From NCBI RefSeq assembly GCF_902859805.1, contig NZ_CADIKC010000003.1, positions 682,001-746,000 of the forward strand: a stretch of 64,000 nucleotides of DNA. The letters are read 5' to 3'. The translations under genes and the position numbers were made by a program. The notes below the pieces were generated by a model. It saw only the letters and a program-made list of their open reading frames with translations. It searched no databases and was not told where the DNA came from. Shown piece by piece: positions 28,202 through 37,337 of this stretch; position 1 is the stretch's first letter, and the number at the start of each line of letters is the position of its first letter. Origin of the DNA: Paraburkholderia sediminicola (lineage in GTDB: Bacteria > Pseudomonadota > Gammaproteobacteria > Burkholderiales > Burkholderiaceae).

Positions 28202-28999
28202 ATGTCACACAGCCTGTTTCAACGTCTTCGAGGATTGATCACCTGCGCCCTGGCGGCGACGTCATTGGTCATGTCGGCACCCGCTTTTTCCGAGGGCGAC
28301 GTGCTGAGAGTCGCAACGGAGGGCACCTATCCTCCGTGGAGCTTTAAAGATGCCTCCGGCCAGTTGCAGGGCTTCGATGTGGACATTGCGAATGCCCTCT
28401 GCGCACAGATGAAGGTGAAGTGCCAGATCGTTGCGCAGGCGTGGGACGGCATCATTCCCGGTCTTCAGGCCAATCGGTATGACGCAATCGTTGCGTCGCT
28501 GTCGACAACGCCCGCGCGCCGCAAACAGGTGCTGTTCACCAACAAGTACAAGGACACGACGTCCAGTTTTATCGCGGCAAAAGACAGCGGGATCAAGGAC
28601 GTGTCGCCGGCGGGTCTGAAAGGCAAACGCATCGGCGTTCAACGCGGCGCTTCCCAGCACCAGTGGCTGGTCGCTAACGGTTACGACAAGACGGCATCAC
28701 TCGTGCTGTACGACGATACCCGTCAGCCGGAATTGGACCTCGTCGCAGGCCGTGTCGACCTCATCATCGGCAACAAGGCGACGTTCTACTCCGACTTCTT
28801 CAAGCGGCCAGACTCGAAGGACTTTGCATTCGTCGGACCTGAATTCAAAGGCGGCGTACTCGGAGACGGAAATGCAATTGCCGTTCGTCTCGACAATGCC
28901 GAGCTCTGCAATCGTATTAACGCTGCGCTGGCCGCAATCATGGCGAACGGCACCTATGACCAGATCAGAAAGAAGTATTTCCCTTTCTCTCTGATGTAA
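28202..28999 (+). CDS. Polar amino-acid ABC transporter, periplasmic binding protein
   Basis: This 265-residue secreted type 2 binding protein has a signal peptide (about 1-30, ending SAPAFS). The mature part begins EGDVLRVATEGTYPPWSF, the HisJ/LAO family signature. The ligand-carboxylate Arg in STTPARRKQVLFT and the C-terminal GTYDQIRKKYFPF are intact. It starts an operon with two permeases, a BacA-like protein, an ATPase and a second BacA-like protein. Lys/Arg/ornithine/His-type specificity is usual for this family, but the exact ligand cannot be fixed. Confidence 0.92.
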   Translation: MSHSLFQRLRGLITCALAATSLVMSAPAFSEGDVLRVATEGTYPPWSFKDASGQLQGFDVDIANALCAQMKVKCQIVAQAWDGIIPGLQANRYDAIVASLSTTPARRKQVLFTNKYKDTTSSFIAAKDSGIKDVSPAGLKGKRIGVQRGASQHQWLVANGYDKTASLVLYDDTRQPELDLVAGRVDLIIGNKATFYSDFFKRPDSKDFAFVGPEFKGGVLGDGNAIAVRLDNAELCNRINAALAAIMANGTYDQIRKKYFPFSLM

Positions 29000-29012
29000 A
29001 GCGGGAGCCGGC

Positions 29013-29690
29013 ATGGACGATTTCACTCTGAATGGTTATGGCGGACTGATTCTGCTCGGGGCCGTCACGACGCTGCTGGTCGCGCTCGCGGCCACAGCGA
29101 TCGGCTCGGTCATCGGGATCCTGATGGCCGCTGCCAAGTTGTCTCCCATGCGGATTCTCAGCCATTTCGCGGGGGCGTACACAACCACGATACGAGGTGT
29201 TCCGGACCTGCTGGTCATCTTCCTGGTGTACTACGGCGGAAGCGCAACGCTTTCTCATATCCTCGGCCGATCCATTGAAATCAATGCATTCGGTGCGGGT
29301 GCGGTGTCGCTCGGGCTGGTGTTTGGCGCCTATGCGACGGAGATCTTTCGGGGTGCGATTCTCGAAGTTCCGCGCGGGCAGTTTGAAGCCGCCGCAGCGC
29401 TGGGGCTGACGGGTACGGGGAGCTTTGTCCACGTTATTGCACCCCAGGCGTGGCGCCTCGCCGTTCCGGCTTTCGGGAATCAACTGACCGTACTCCTGAA
29501 AGAAACTGCACTGGTTTCGCTGGTTGGTCTGGAGGACCTGATGCGCCGAACAGGCTTCGCCGTTGAAGCGACCAATCGCCCGTTTTTCTTTTACCTTGTT
29601 GCTGGCGTGCTGTACTTTGTTCTCAGCTTCGCCCTGACAAATGCCTTTAGTACGGTTCGACGCAAGACGTCGACCGCGTTGGCGAGGTGA
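29013..29690 (+). CDS. Amino-acid ABC transporter permease (HisQ-like)
   Basis: This 225-residue inner-membrane permease has about five helices, the first at about 8-30. The EAA-type loop EAAAALGLTGTGSFVHVIAPQA contacts the ATPase. Eleven bases separate it from the binding-protein gene and three from the next permease. The RGVPDLLVIFLVYYGG segment is diagnostic of the His/Glu/Gln/Arg/opine permease family. It forms a heterodimer with the following permease. Confidence 0.93.
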   Translation: MDDFTLNGYGGLILLGAVTTLLVALAATAIGSVIGILMAAAKLSPMRILSHFAGAYTTTIRGVPDLLVIFLVYYGGSATLSHILGRSIEINAFGAGAVSLGLVFGAYATEIFRGAILEVPRGQFEAAAALGLTGTGSFVHVIAPQAWRLAVPAFGNQLTVLLKETALVSLVGLEDLMRRTGFAVEATNRPFFFYLVAGVLYFVLSFALTNAFSTVRRKTSTALAR

Positions 29691-29693
29691 GCC

Positions 29694-30461
29694 ATGTTTG
29701 ATTTCTCATTGCTCATTTCGAGTCTTCCGCGTCTGCTTGCCGCGTTGCCCGTCACGCTTGAGTTGTTTGTCTGCATCGTGGTTGTGGGTCTTATTGTGGG
29801 TGTGCCGACAGCGCTCGTGGGATTGAGTTCGTCGAAGGTTCTGAGCGGTTGCGTCAAGTTTTATATTGGCGCTTTCCGCGGCACGCCCGCGCTGGTGCAA
29901 CTGTTCTTTCTCTACTACGGATTCGGACAGTTCGCTTTTGTTCGACACTCCGTGTTATGGCCGCTCCTGCGCGACCCATTCACCTGCGCTGTCATTGCTC
30001 TGGGATTGAATTCTGGCGCGTACACGGCGCGCATTCTGATGGGGGCGTTGTCTGCGGTGCCCAAAGGCATTGTTGAAGCTGCCGAGGCACTCGGGCTGAG
30101 TCGGGCATCGATACTCAGCCGAGTTAAAGCACCGATTGCCATTCGCATTGCGATCCCTGCGTACGCCAACGAAACGATTCTGAACCTGAAGGCGACGTCG
30201 CTGGCATCGACGGTGACCATCATGGAGTTGACGGGAACGTCGAAGTTGCTGGTGAGTGAAACCTACGCGCCCTATGAGATTTTCGTCGGAGCGGGACTGA
30301 TTTATCTCGCGATGACATTCTTCCTGTCGTACGCGTTCCGGATTCTCGAGACGAACATCGCACGCAGAACGGGCAAGGACGTCAAAGTCGCCAATGCTCG
30401 AAAACCTAAGCAACCCGCGATGCTGAAGTCCTCGGATTCTGGCGACACCCACATAGCCTAG
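29694..30461 (+). CDS. Amino-acid ABC transporter permease (HisM-like)
   Basis: This second permease has 255 residues. It carries the family segment RGTPALVQLFFLYYGFGQF and the EAAEALGLSRASILSRVKAP loop for ATPase coupling. About five membrane helices are visible. The C-terminal 35 residues after the last helix (RRTGKDVKVANARKPKQPAM...) are longer and more basic than usual. It sits 3 bases after the HisQ-like gene and 60 bases before the first BacA-like gene. Confidence 0.93.
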   Translation: MFDFSLLISSLPRLLAALPVTLELFVCIVVVGLIVGVPTALVGLSSSKVLSGCVKFYIGAFRGTPALVQLFFLYYGFGQFAFVRHSVLWPLLRDPFTCAVIALGLNSGAYTARILMGALSAVPKGIVEAAEALGLSRASILSRVKAPIAIRIAIPAYANETILNLKATSLASTVTIMELTGTSKLLVSETYAPYEIFVGAGLIYLAMTFFLSYAFRILETNIARRTGKDVKVANARKPKQPAMLKSSDSGDTHIA

Positions 30462-30521
30462 TGACCGTGTAGCGCATTTTTATAGGTGGACTCATGTTCC
30501 CGTGTCCCCTACGAAAAGTTA

Positions 30522-31142
30522 ATGGAGAAACGCAAATTGCTTCGGTTTCTGACACTTGGACCCAGTGGTAGCAATCACGAGTTTGTGACTGCTCGATACA
30601 TTCAGCATCACGGTCTGGAAGAAAAAACATCGATGGCTCTGGTGTTGAGCTTTGACGAGGCTGCACGCATGGTGATCGACGGCGAGGCCGACTATATCGT
30701 TCAAGTTGCAGTGCATCCTTCGACGGCCGACATCGTCGCGAAGTACCGCAAGCAATTGTTCGTCATCGACGCCTTCGTCTCTTCCAGCAAGGACATGGCG
30801 GTGGTGACCCGGGTTGATATCGGCACACCTCGAACGCTCGCCCTTCAGCCGGCCACCCGCGACTATGTCAATACCGATGGACTGACGCTTATTCCGGAGA
30901 CATCGACTGCATCGGTAGCAGATGGACTCCTCTCGGGTAAATACGAAAGTGGTCTGACGTACTCGTCTCTTGCAATCGAGAACCCCACGCGGTTCAGAAT
31001 CGACGAGCGAATCGGTACCGTTGACGACCCATGGATTGTCTATGGTCGCGAGCGATTGTCCGACGGCCAGGTTGTAGCCTGGAAGGAGAGCCCGGCAGCT
31101 CGAGCATTCCACGCCCAGACACCCACGCGGCTTGACACTTGA
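30522..31142 (+). CDS. BacA/prephenate-dehydratase-like protein, copy 1
   Basis: This 206-residue cytoplasmic protein has no signal peptide. It begins LRFLTLGPSGSNHEFVTARY, the GPxGT/S start of the prephenate dehydratase and BacA (bacilysin prephenate decarboxylase) catalytic domain, which has a type 2 periplasmic-binding fold. The end (DDPWIVYGRE) matches the BacA-type ending rather than the PheA TRF/ACT arrangement, and no ACT domain is present. A GTG at 30486 is in frame, but ATG 30522 matches its paralogue's length. It lies between permease and ATPase genes of an amino-acid importer. It could be an enzyme or a ligand sensor; function not assigned. Confidence 0.7.
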   Translation: MEKRKLLRFLTLGPSGSNHEFVTARYIQHHGLEEKTSMALVLSFDEAARMVIDGEADYIVQVAVHPSTADIVAKYRKQLFVIDAFVSSSKDMAVVTRVDIGTPRTLALQPATRDYVNTDGLTLIPETSTASVADGLLSGKYESGLTYSSLAIENPTRFRIDERIGTVDDPWIVYGRERLSDGQVVAWKESPAARAFHAQTPTRLDT

Positions 31143-31170
31143 TCAGCACGAACTGCACAGGACTTCCGCT

Positions 31171-31926
31171 ATGAACACGGTACCGAACAACGAACTCGCG
31201 ATATCGATCAAGGGACTCTCAAAGAGTTTCGGCGCGTTCAATGTACTCAACTCTATTTCACTGCATGTCCGACGAGGTGAAAAGATTGTTCTGTGCGGTC
31301 CGTCAGGCTCCGGAAAATCGACACTGATTCGCTGCGTGAACCGGCTTGAGAAGCATGATTCGGGAGATGTTCACGTCGACGGAATCGAGCTCACCGACGA
31401 CGCGAAACATGTGCGCATGGTACGTGCGGATGTCGGCATGGTGTTTCAGCATTTCAATCTGTTCCCGCATATGACGGTGCTGGAAAACTGCACCTTGGCT
31501 CCGATGCGCGTTCGCGGACTGAAGCGGAAGGAGGCCGAAGCGCGGGCGCTCGAAATGCTCGAACGGGTTCGCGTTGCGAGCCATGCCGCGAAATACCCCG
31601 CGCAGCTTTCCGGTGGTCAGCAGCAGCGGGTTGCCATCGCCAGAGCGCTGTGCATGTCGCCGACCATCATGCTTCTCGACGAACCGACGTCGGCGCTTGA
31701 CCCTGAGATGGTCAGAGAGGTGCTCGATACGCTTACGCTGCTCGCGCAAGACGGCATGACGATGCTTTGTGTCACGCACGAAATGGGATTTGCAAGGGCA
31801 GTCGCTGACCGCATTCTGTTCATGGACCAGGGCGAAATTGTGGAAGACAGCGAGCCTGCTGAATTCTTCGACGCACCGAAAACTGAGCGCGCGAAGCGCT
31901 TCCTCAGTCAGATGATTCAAAAATGA
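31171..31926 (+). CDS. Amino-acid ABC transporter ATP-binding protein (HisP/GlnQ-like)
   Basis: This 251-residue ABC ATPase has Walker A GPSGSGKS, signature LSGGQQQRVAIARAL, Walker B IMLLDEPTSALDPE and H-loop CVTHEMGFA. It energises the two permeases encoded upstream. ATG 31171 (MNTVPNNELAISIKG) is chosen because AGGA lies upstream; an earlier GTG overlaps the end of the BacA-like gene. It is flanked on both sides by BacA-like paralogues, an unusual arrangement for this transporter class. Confidence 0.94.
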   Translation: MNTVPNNELAISIKGLSKSFGAFNVLNSISLHVRRGEKIVLCGPSGSGKSTLIRCVNRLEKHDSGDVHVDGIELTDDAKHVRMVRADVGMVFQHFNLFPHMTVLENCTLAPMRVRGLKRKEAEARALEMLERVRVASHAAKYPAQLSGGQQQRVAIARALCMSPTIMLLDEPTSALDPEMVREVLDTLTLLAQDGMTMLCVTHEMGFARAVADRILFMDQGEIVEDSEPAEFFDAPKTERAKRFLSQMIQK

Positions 31927-31969
31927 ATGCGCGACGTTGAAGATGCGCGCGAATTTTGAGGAGTAAAGC

Positions 31970-32575
31970 ATGGCCACAATCAGGTTTGGCACGCTCGGCC
32001 CATCGGGGACGAACCACGAGTACGTGACTCGTCGTTACATTGAATTCCACGGGCTTGAGGCTGAAGTCAAACTCTTCGGTAATTTCGACGATGCGCTGGC
32101 CGCGTTTGACGCGGACGAAATTGACTATCTCGTTCAGTGCGCGGTTCACCCCGATACGCCGCGCGTGATGGGCAGTAACTTTCGCGAGCGGTTCGTTGTC
32201 GATACCTTCATTTCGCCGAGTCAGACATTGGCGATTCTCACGCGGAAAGATGTGAGCAAGCCGGAAACAATCTCGCTTGTTTCCCCTGCAACCGATGAAT
32301 ACGCGGACCTCAGTTCGTATTCGCAGCTGATTCCGGCGGTCTCAATTCCAGTGGCATTCGAACGGTTGATGAAGGGAGAATGCGATTCAGCGCTTGTCTA
32401 TCGCTACTATTTTGATTCTCAACCAGAGAAGCTGCGAGTAGACGCAACGATCGGTTCGCCTGATGACGCGTGGATTGTGTATGGCCGGGAGCGTGTTGGG
32501 GCGGGGGAGATTGTCGCGAGTCGGGAAAGCGTCGTGGCAAAGCAATTCGCAGAACTGCAGCGGTCGCGACGATAA
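31970..32575 (+). CDS. BacA/prephenate-dehydratase-like protein, copy 2
   Basis: This 201-residue paralogue of the protein at 30522 shares TLGPSGxNHExVT near the N-terminus, DYxVQxAVHP near residue 55, and the ending IGxxDDxWIVYGRE. The segment where copy 1 reads PTRFR reads PEKLR here, so a dehydratase-type TRF motif is not conserved between them. There is no signal peptide and no ACT domain. The ribosome site is GAGGAG. It is the last plus-strand gene of the importer operon and converges on the XRE-cupin gene. Enzyme or cytoplasmic amino-acid sensor are both possible. Confidence 0.7.
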   Translation: MATIRFGTLGPSGTNHEYVTRRYIEFHGLEAEVKLFGNFDDALAAFDADEIDYLVQCAVHPDTPRVMGSNFRERFVVDTFISPSQTLAILTRKDVSKPETISLVSPATDEYADLSSYSQLIPAVSIPVAFERLMKGECDSALVYRYYFDSQPEKLRVDATIGSPDDAWIVYGRERVGAGEIVASRESVVAKQFAELQRSRR

Positions 32576-32623
32576 ACCGGTACGTGGGAGGGGCCAGTGC
32601 AAAAAGGACGTGGCCTCTATTTT

Positions 32624-33277
32624 CTAGCTGTATTCCCGGATGTTGAAGAATACGGCGAGAAATTTAACCGGCACGCTCTCGATTTCTTCCGGACCATGCG
32701 CCGCATTCGGATCGAACAGCAAGCTATCACCAGGCTTCAGATCGTAGAGCCGATTGGCGTACCGGTATTTCATCTTGCCTTCAAGCACGTGAAGGAACTG
32801 GATTCCAGTTGTCTGGTGGGTTGACCAGGGCTGGGACTTTTCGTCGAGCGTAACGACATACGGTTCAACGGAAAGGTTACCTGACAATACGTGGCCGATG
32901 AGCCGATAGATGTGACCATACGACGAACCTTCCCGGTCGACAGTCACGCCTTGCCCAGCGGGTACGAACGAGCAGTCGTGGCGTTCACTCTGGTCGACGA
33001 AGAACCGCGACACCGGTTTGCCCAAAGCATTCGCAAGCCGCGTGAGCGTTTCTATCGACGGCGTTGCGGTTCCCTTTTCGATTCTCGAGAGCATCGAATG
33101 CGAAATGCCGGCCATTTTCGCGAGCGTGCCCGAAGCAATTCCTGCTGACGTTCGAAAGGCATGAATCTGCGCAGACAAAGCACGGGACACTTTTTCTACT
33201 GCCGGGTCGATCTGCTTCTCTGCTACCTCAATGTCCGGAGATTCTCCAGCGGGCGGCTGGTTCTGAGATTTTGGCAT
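32624..33277 (-). CDS. XRE family regulator with C-terminal cupin sensor
   Basis: This 217-residue regulator has an N-terminal helix-turn-helix (about 38-92: IASGTLAKMAGISHSMLSRI then EKGTATPSIETLTRLANALG) and a C-terminal cupin barrel (about 130-210; GIQFLHVLEGKMKYRY, GDSLLFDPNAAHGPE). The start at 33277 follows GAAGG. The cupin likely senses a small metabolite. It converges with the importer operon and is divergent from the GNAT gene, so it probably controls both (inference). Confidence 0.85.
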   Translation of the reverse strand: MPKSQNQPPAGESPDIEVAEKQIDPAVEKVSRALSAQIHAFRTSAGIASGTLAKMAGISHSMLSRIEKGTATPSIETLTRLANALGKPVSRFFVDQSERHDCSFVPAGQGVTVDREGSSYGHIYRLIGHVLSGNLSVEPYVVTLDEKSQPWSTHQTTGIQFLHVLEGKMKYRYANRLYDLKPGDSLLFDPNAAHGPEEIESVPVKFLAVFFNIREYS

Positions 33278-33403
33278 GGCGCCTTCAGTGAAGGAACAGT
33301 TCAAAGATGACTACGTTTTGTCATTATATGAGGCATTGCTGTGGATGAGTGCCAGGTCAACAGCTTTTTGGCAGCACCGCGAGAGATAGCAAAAGGGAAC
33401 ACC

Positions 33404-33853
33404 ATGATGCATATTCGTCCTGTTGCATCGACCGATGCGCATTCCGTTGCACACCTTGTGGATGGGCTTCTGACGGAGCTTCACAATGGTGAGCTGGAAT
33501 TTGCTGACCGGGTGTCTATCGCCGAAGCCGTTCTGAACCAAACGAATCGCAGCTTCGGATATATGGCGCTCGAAGGTGAGAGTCCGATGGGCATACTTCT
33601 CATGACAGAAGGCGTGGCGATATACGCGGGAGGAGCCTTCGGACAGATCACGGAGCTATACGTTCGGCCGGAGTACCGGTCGGGTGGAGTCGCCGCAGCG
33701 CTGATACGCGAGGCCACGAAGTTCGGCAAGGAACGAGGATGGAAGCGACTCGACGTCGGTGCGCCTGATCAACCACGGTGGGCCCGGACGCTTGCGTTCT
33801 ATCTGTCCGCGGGTTTTGTAGAGGTTGGACCACGGTTGCGTCTGGACTTGTGA
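33404..33853 (+). CDS. GNAT family N-acetyltransferase
   Basis: This 149-residue acetyltransferase shows the GNAT acetyl-CoA loop: ITELYVRPEYRSGGVAAALI then REATKFGKERGWKRLDVG. ATG 33404 (or 33407) follows AAGGGAACACC. It is divergent from the XRE-cupin regulator and close to an amino-acid importer with two BacA-like proteins. Acetylation of an imported amino acid, for use or detoxification, is a reasonable but unproven reading. Confidence 0.82.
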   Translation: MMHIRPVASTDAHSVAHLVDGLLTELHNGELEFADRVSIAEAVLNQTNRSFGYMALEGESPMGILLMTEGVAIYAGGAFGQITELYVRPEYRSGGVAAALIREATKFGKERGWKRLDVGAPDQPRWARTLAFYLSAGFVEVGPRLRLDL

Positions 33854-33993
33854 TGCCGTCTGCGAGGCTAATTAGTTGACCGTAGCCCGCATTTCGCCGC
33901 TGCTACAATGCTTCTCACAAGACGGTCGCGACACGCTCCGTACTGACTACCATCCCACCTCATAAAACCGAGAAGCAGTAAGCTCGTTTCTTC

Positions 33994-34899
33994 ATGAATG
34001 ATGCCGTCGACATAAGATTTCTACTCAGCATTCGCGAAGCCGGCAGCCTTGCGGGCGCAGCGCGGAAGCTGGGCGTCACGCCGTCGGCGGTAACCAAACG
34101 GTTGCAGCAGATTGAGACGAAGCTTGACGTCCATTTGCTGGACCGGTCGACGAGACAATTGCGTTTTACGGAAGAGGGCGAACTGCTCTGTTCCAAAGGC
34201 GCAGAGCTTCTTCGGGACTTTGATTCGCTGCTTGCCGAGCTGGGTAGACGAAGAGGGCAACTGGTTGGCGGCTTGAAAGTCAACGCACCGCTCGGCTTCG
34301 GCCGTCGATACGTCGCCCGCATCGCATCTGCATTCAAGGATGCCCACCCGGATGTGGACGTCTCCTTGACATTGTCCGACCGCCCACTCATTGAAGAATA
34401 TGACCGCTATGACATCGTCGTTCATATCGGCGAGTTGGGTCCTTCGAACCTTGTCAGGTACGTAATTGCGCCTAACGCCCGCTACGTCTGCGCGTCCCCC
34501 GCTTTCCTGAAAAGATACGGTTCCCCAGCGAACCCGGAAGACCTCGCGGATATTCCCTGCATCGCCCTTCGTCAAAACAATGAGGACGTGACGTTGTGGC
34601 ATTTTTCGAAGGGGCGTACTTCACGGGGCGTTCGTGTTTCCTCTGGACTGAGTTCGAACGACGGAGATGTGATTCACCAGTGGGCTCGCGAAGGGCGAGG
34701 GGTGATGCTTCGGTCGGAATGGGACGTGGCGGAAGAATTACAAAATGGCTCGCTGATCCGGCTGCTGCCGGGCTGGAAGCTACCGGATGCTGATGTCATC
34801 GCGCTTGTTCACCAAAGAACGGGCATGCCCGCACGAATCAAGACCTTTCTGCAGCACCTGCAACGGGAGTTTCGTCCGCGCCCGCCTTGGCGACCCTGA
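33994..34899 (+). CDS. LysR family transcriptional regulator (2)
   Basis: This 301-residue LysR protein begins MNDAVDIRFLLSIREAGSLA, with helix-turn-helix PSAVTKRLQQIETKLDVHLL (about 1-60), then the effector domain with the LSDRPLIEEYDRYDIVVHIGE segment. It belongs to the CrgA/DsdC-like branch with a short C-terminus (PPWRP). It stands upstream of, and on the same strand as, the haloacetate-dehalogenase/LeuCD-like genes, which it may control. It is 123 bases from the dehalogenase start. Confidence 0.87.
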   Translation: MNDAVDIRFLLSIREAGSLAGAARKLGVTPSAVTKRLQQIETKLDVHLLDRSTRQLRFTEEGELLCSKGAELLRDFDSLLAELGRRRGQLVGGLKVNAPLGFGRRYVARIASAFKDAHPDVDVSLTLSDRPLIEEYDRYDIVVHIGELGPSNLVRYVIAPNARYVCASPAFLKRYGSPANPEDLADIPCIALRQNNEDVTLWHFSKGRTSRGVRVSSGLSSNDGDVIHQWAREGRGVMLRSEWDVAEELQNGSLIRLLPGWKLPDADVIALVHQRTGMPARIKTFLQHLQREFRPRPPWRP

Positions 34900-35022
34900 C
34901 TCCGCGTCGCAAGGTGAAAATCGCCCGTCGATTCGTTCCTGTAAGTTAATTTCGGATTGCCTCACTGGAAACCCTATCGTTGCAGGCTTCAACTAGACTG
35001 CATTCAGATACGGGAGGCAACG

Positions 35023-35901
35023 ATGTTTACAGGTTTCACTGACGCGTCGATCCAGGTCGACGGCATCCATATCCACGCAATCCGCGGCGGTAACGGCCCG
35101 GCCTTACTGCTGCTGCACGGCCATCCGCAGACCCATGCGATCTGGCACAAGGTTGCGCCCACGCTGGCCCGGCACTTCACGGTCATTGCTGCGGATCTGC
35201 GCGGCTACGGCGACAGCGGCAAACCGGAAGGTGAGTCCGACCACAGCAACTATTCGAAACGCCGCATGGCTGCGGATCAGGTGTCGTTGATGCGCGCCCA
35301 CGGCTTCACACAATTTGCCGTGGTCGGCCACGACCGGGGCGGACGCGTTGCCGCTCGCATGGCGCTCGATCATCCGCAAGCTGTGACGAAGCTGGTCACG
35401 CTCGACGTGGCGCCGACACTCGCCATGTATGAGCAAACCTCGTTTGCGTTTGCGCGCGCTTACTGGCACTGGTTTTTCCTCGTGCGTCCCGCTCCGTTTC
35501 CCGAAACGCTGATTCGCGCCGATCCCGATCTCTATCTGAAGCAGACCATAGGCGCACGCAGCGCCGGGCTGGCGCCGTTCACCGACGCCGCCTATGCCGA
35601 GTATTTGCGCTGTCTGTCGGACCCTGCGACCGCGCACGGCATCTGCGAAGACTACCGCGCTAGCATTACGATCGACCTCGATCACGACCGTGCGTCGCTC
35701 GCTGAAGGGCAGAAGATCGAGGGTGATTTCCTGGCGCTTTGGGGCGCGCAGGGCGTCATCGAGCAATGTTTCGAGCCGCTCGCCGAATGGCGTCAATGGT
35801 CGGCACACGTGAGCGGCGAGGCCCTCCCGTGCGGCCATTACATTCCCGAGGAAGCGCCCGAGTTGCTGCTCGAACGCCTCCTGCCGTTCTTGCAGTCCTA
35901 G
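35023..35901 (+). CDS. Haloacetate (fluoroacetate) dehalogenase
   Basis: This 292-residue alpha/beta hydrolase would convert haloacetate to glycolate and halide. All active-site residues known for Burkholderia fluoroacetate dehalogenase appear in register: nucleophile Asp104 with Arg105 and Arg108 (GHDRGGR), Asp128 (TLDVAPT), His149-Trp150 (YWHW), Tyr211 and His272 (CGHYIP). His149, Trp150 and Tyr211 form the fluoride pocket in that enzyme. ATG 35023 has GGGAGG at good spacing. Only 17 bases separate it from the leuC-like gene, so one transcript is likely. Activity on non-fluorinated haloacids is equally possible. Confidence 0.87.
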   Translation: MFTGFTDASIQVDGIHIHAIRGGNGPALLLLHGHPQTHAIWHKVAPTLARHFTVIAADLRGYGDSGKPEGESDHSNYSKRRMAADQVSLMRAHGFTQFAVVGHDRGGRVAARMALDHPQAVTKLVTLDVAPTLAMYEQTSFAFARAYWHWFFLVRPAPFPETLIRADPDLYLKQTIGARSAGLAPFTDAAYAEYLRCLSDPATAHGICEDYRASITIDLDHDRASLAEGQKIEGDFLALWGAQGVIEQCFEPLAEWRQWSAHVSGEALPCGHYIPEEAPELLLERLLPFLQS

Positions 35902-35918
35902 TCGCCGGTTGACCCATC

Positions 35919-37337
35919 ATGTCAAAACGAACTCTTTACCAGAAACTCGTCGATTCGCATGTCGTCACGCGTATCGACGAGCAAAACGTGCTGTTGTATG
36001 TCGATCTGCATCTGATGAACGAATACACCAGCCCGCAGGCGTTCAGCGCGCTCGCGGCGAAAGCGCGGCCCGTGCGTCGTCCGCGGCAGCAGTTGGCGGT
36101 GGTCAGCCACATCATTCCGACGCATGCGGAATCGCCGCGCGTGATTCGCGATGCCGCTTCGCTATTGCAGGCGAACAATCTCGCGCGCAACTGCGAGCAG
36201 GCCGGTATCGAATTGCACGCGGCGAACGATCCCCTGCAGGGCATCGAACATATCGTCGCGCCAGAACGCGGCTTGATTCGTCCGGGCATGGTCGTGTTGT
36301 GCGGCGATAGTCACACGACTACGTATGGCGCGCTCGGCGCGTTGGGCTTCGGCATCGGCACCTCGGAGGTCGAGCACGTGCTTGCCACGCAAACGCTGGT
36401 CTATCGCGTTGCGCAAACCATGCGTATCACGATCGACGGGGCGCTGCCATACGGCACATCATCGAAGGATGTGATTCTGTGGATCATCAGCCGCATCGGT
36501 GCACAGGGTGCGCGCGGTTATGCGGTGGAGTTCGCAGGCTCGACGATTGCCTCGCTGTCTGCCGAAGCGCGCATGACCTTATGCAACATGACCGTCGAAG
36601 CCGGCGCGCGAGCGGCGTTGATCGCGCCCGACGCAATCACGTTCGACTACGTCCGCGCGCACGCAACTTCACTGGACGATGCTGCGTGGGCTGCTGCCAT
36701 GAACGACTGGCGCGAACTGAAATCGGACGCGGGTGCGAGTTTCGATGCGGAACATCATTTCGACGCACACGATATCGCACCGTTCGTCACATGGGGCACG
36801 AGCCCCGATCAGGCGATTGCGGTCGATCAGCGCATTCCCAATGCAGCCGCGCAAAAGACGCCGGAGGCCGCCGCCGCATTGCGTCGCGCGCTCGACTATA
36901 TCGGGCTCGATGCGGACCAGCCGATTGCAGGCACGCCGATCGATCGCGTGTTCATCGGTTCGTGTACCAATGGACGTATCGAAGATCTGCGCGTGGTGGC
37001 AGCGATTGTGCGAGGGCGCCACGTTGCGCAAGGTGTGCGCGCGATGATTGTGCCGGGCTCAGGTAGTGTGCGTCGCCAGGCCGAGGCCGAAGGCATTGCG
37101 GCGCTGTTGCGCGATGCCGGTTTCGAATGGCGTGAACCGGGCTGTTCGATGTGTCTCGCGATGAACGACGATTTTCTTGCGGTAGGCGAGCGCTGCGCAT
37201 CCACGACCAACCGCAACTTTGAAGGACGTCAGGGACGCGGTGGCCGTACTCATCTGATGAGTCCCGCGATGGCCGCAGCCGCTGCACTAACCGGGCGCAT
37301 CACCGACGTCCGCACGCTGGAGACGCAATCATGCTAA
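35919..37337 (+). CDS. LeuC-like isopropylmalate dehydratase large subunit, diverged
   Basis: This 472-residue aconitase-superfamily subunit keeps the 4Fe-4S ligands Cys349 (GSCTNGR), Cys409 and Cys412 (GCSMC), and the CGDSHTTTYGALGALGFGIG segment. The usual DHNVPT motif reads SHIIPT at 63-68, so the Asp next to the catalytic His is Ser63. Together with the non-leucine context (dehalogenase, DctA), this suggests a hydro-lyase/isomerase for another hydroxy-dicarboxylate. It overlaps the leuD-like start by 7 bases (ATGCTAA). Confidence 0.85.
   Translation: MSKRTLYQKLVDSHVVTRIDEQNVLLYVDLHLMNEYTSPQAFSALAAKARPVRRPRQQLAVVSHIIPTHAESPRVIRDAASLLQANNLARNCEQAGIELHAANDPLQGIEHIVAPERGLIRPGMVVLCGDSHTTTYGALGALGFGIGTSEVEHVLATQTLVYRVAQTMRITIDGALPYGTSSKDVILWIISRIGAQGARGYAVEFAGSTIASLSAEARMTLCNMTVEAGARAALIAPDAITFDYVRAHATSLDDAAWAAAMNDWRELKSDAGASFDAEHHFDAHDIAPFVTWGTSPDQAIAVDQRIPNAAAQKTPEAAAALRRALDYIGLDADQPIAGTPIDRVFIGSCTNGRIEDLRVVAAIVRGRHVAQGVRAMIVPGSGSVRRQAEAEGIAALLRDAGFEWREPGCSMCLAMNDDFLAVGERCASTTNRNFEGRQGRGGRTHLMSPAMAAAAALTGRITDVRTLETQSC

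Noticed and set aside
30522..32575. Prephenate dehydratase (pheA) for phenylalanine synthesis
   Set aside because: Both proteins lack the ACT domain, the TRF motif is not conserved between them, and they sit in an ABC importer operon.
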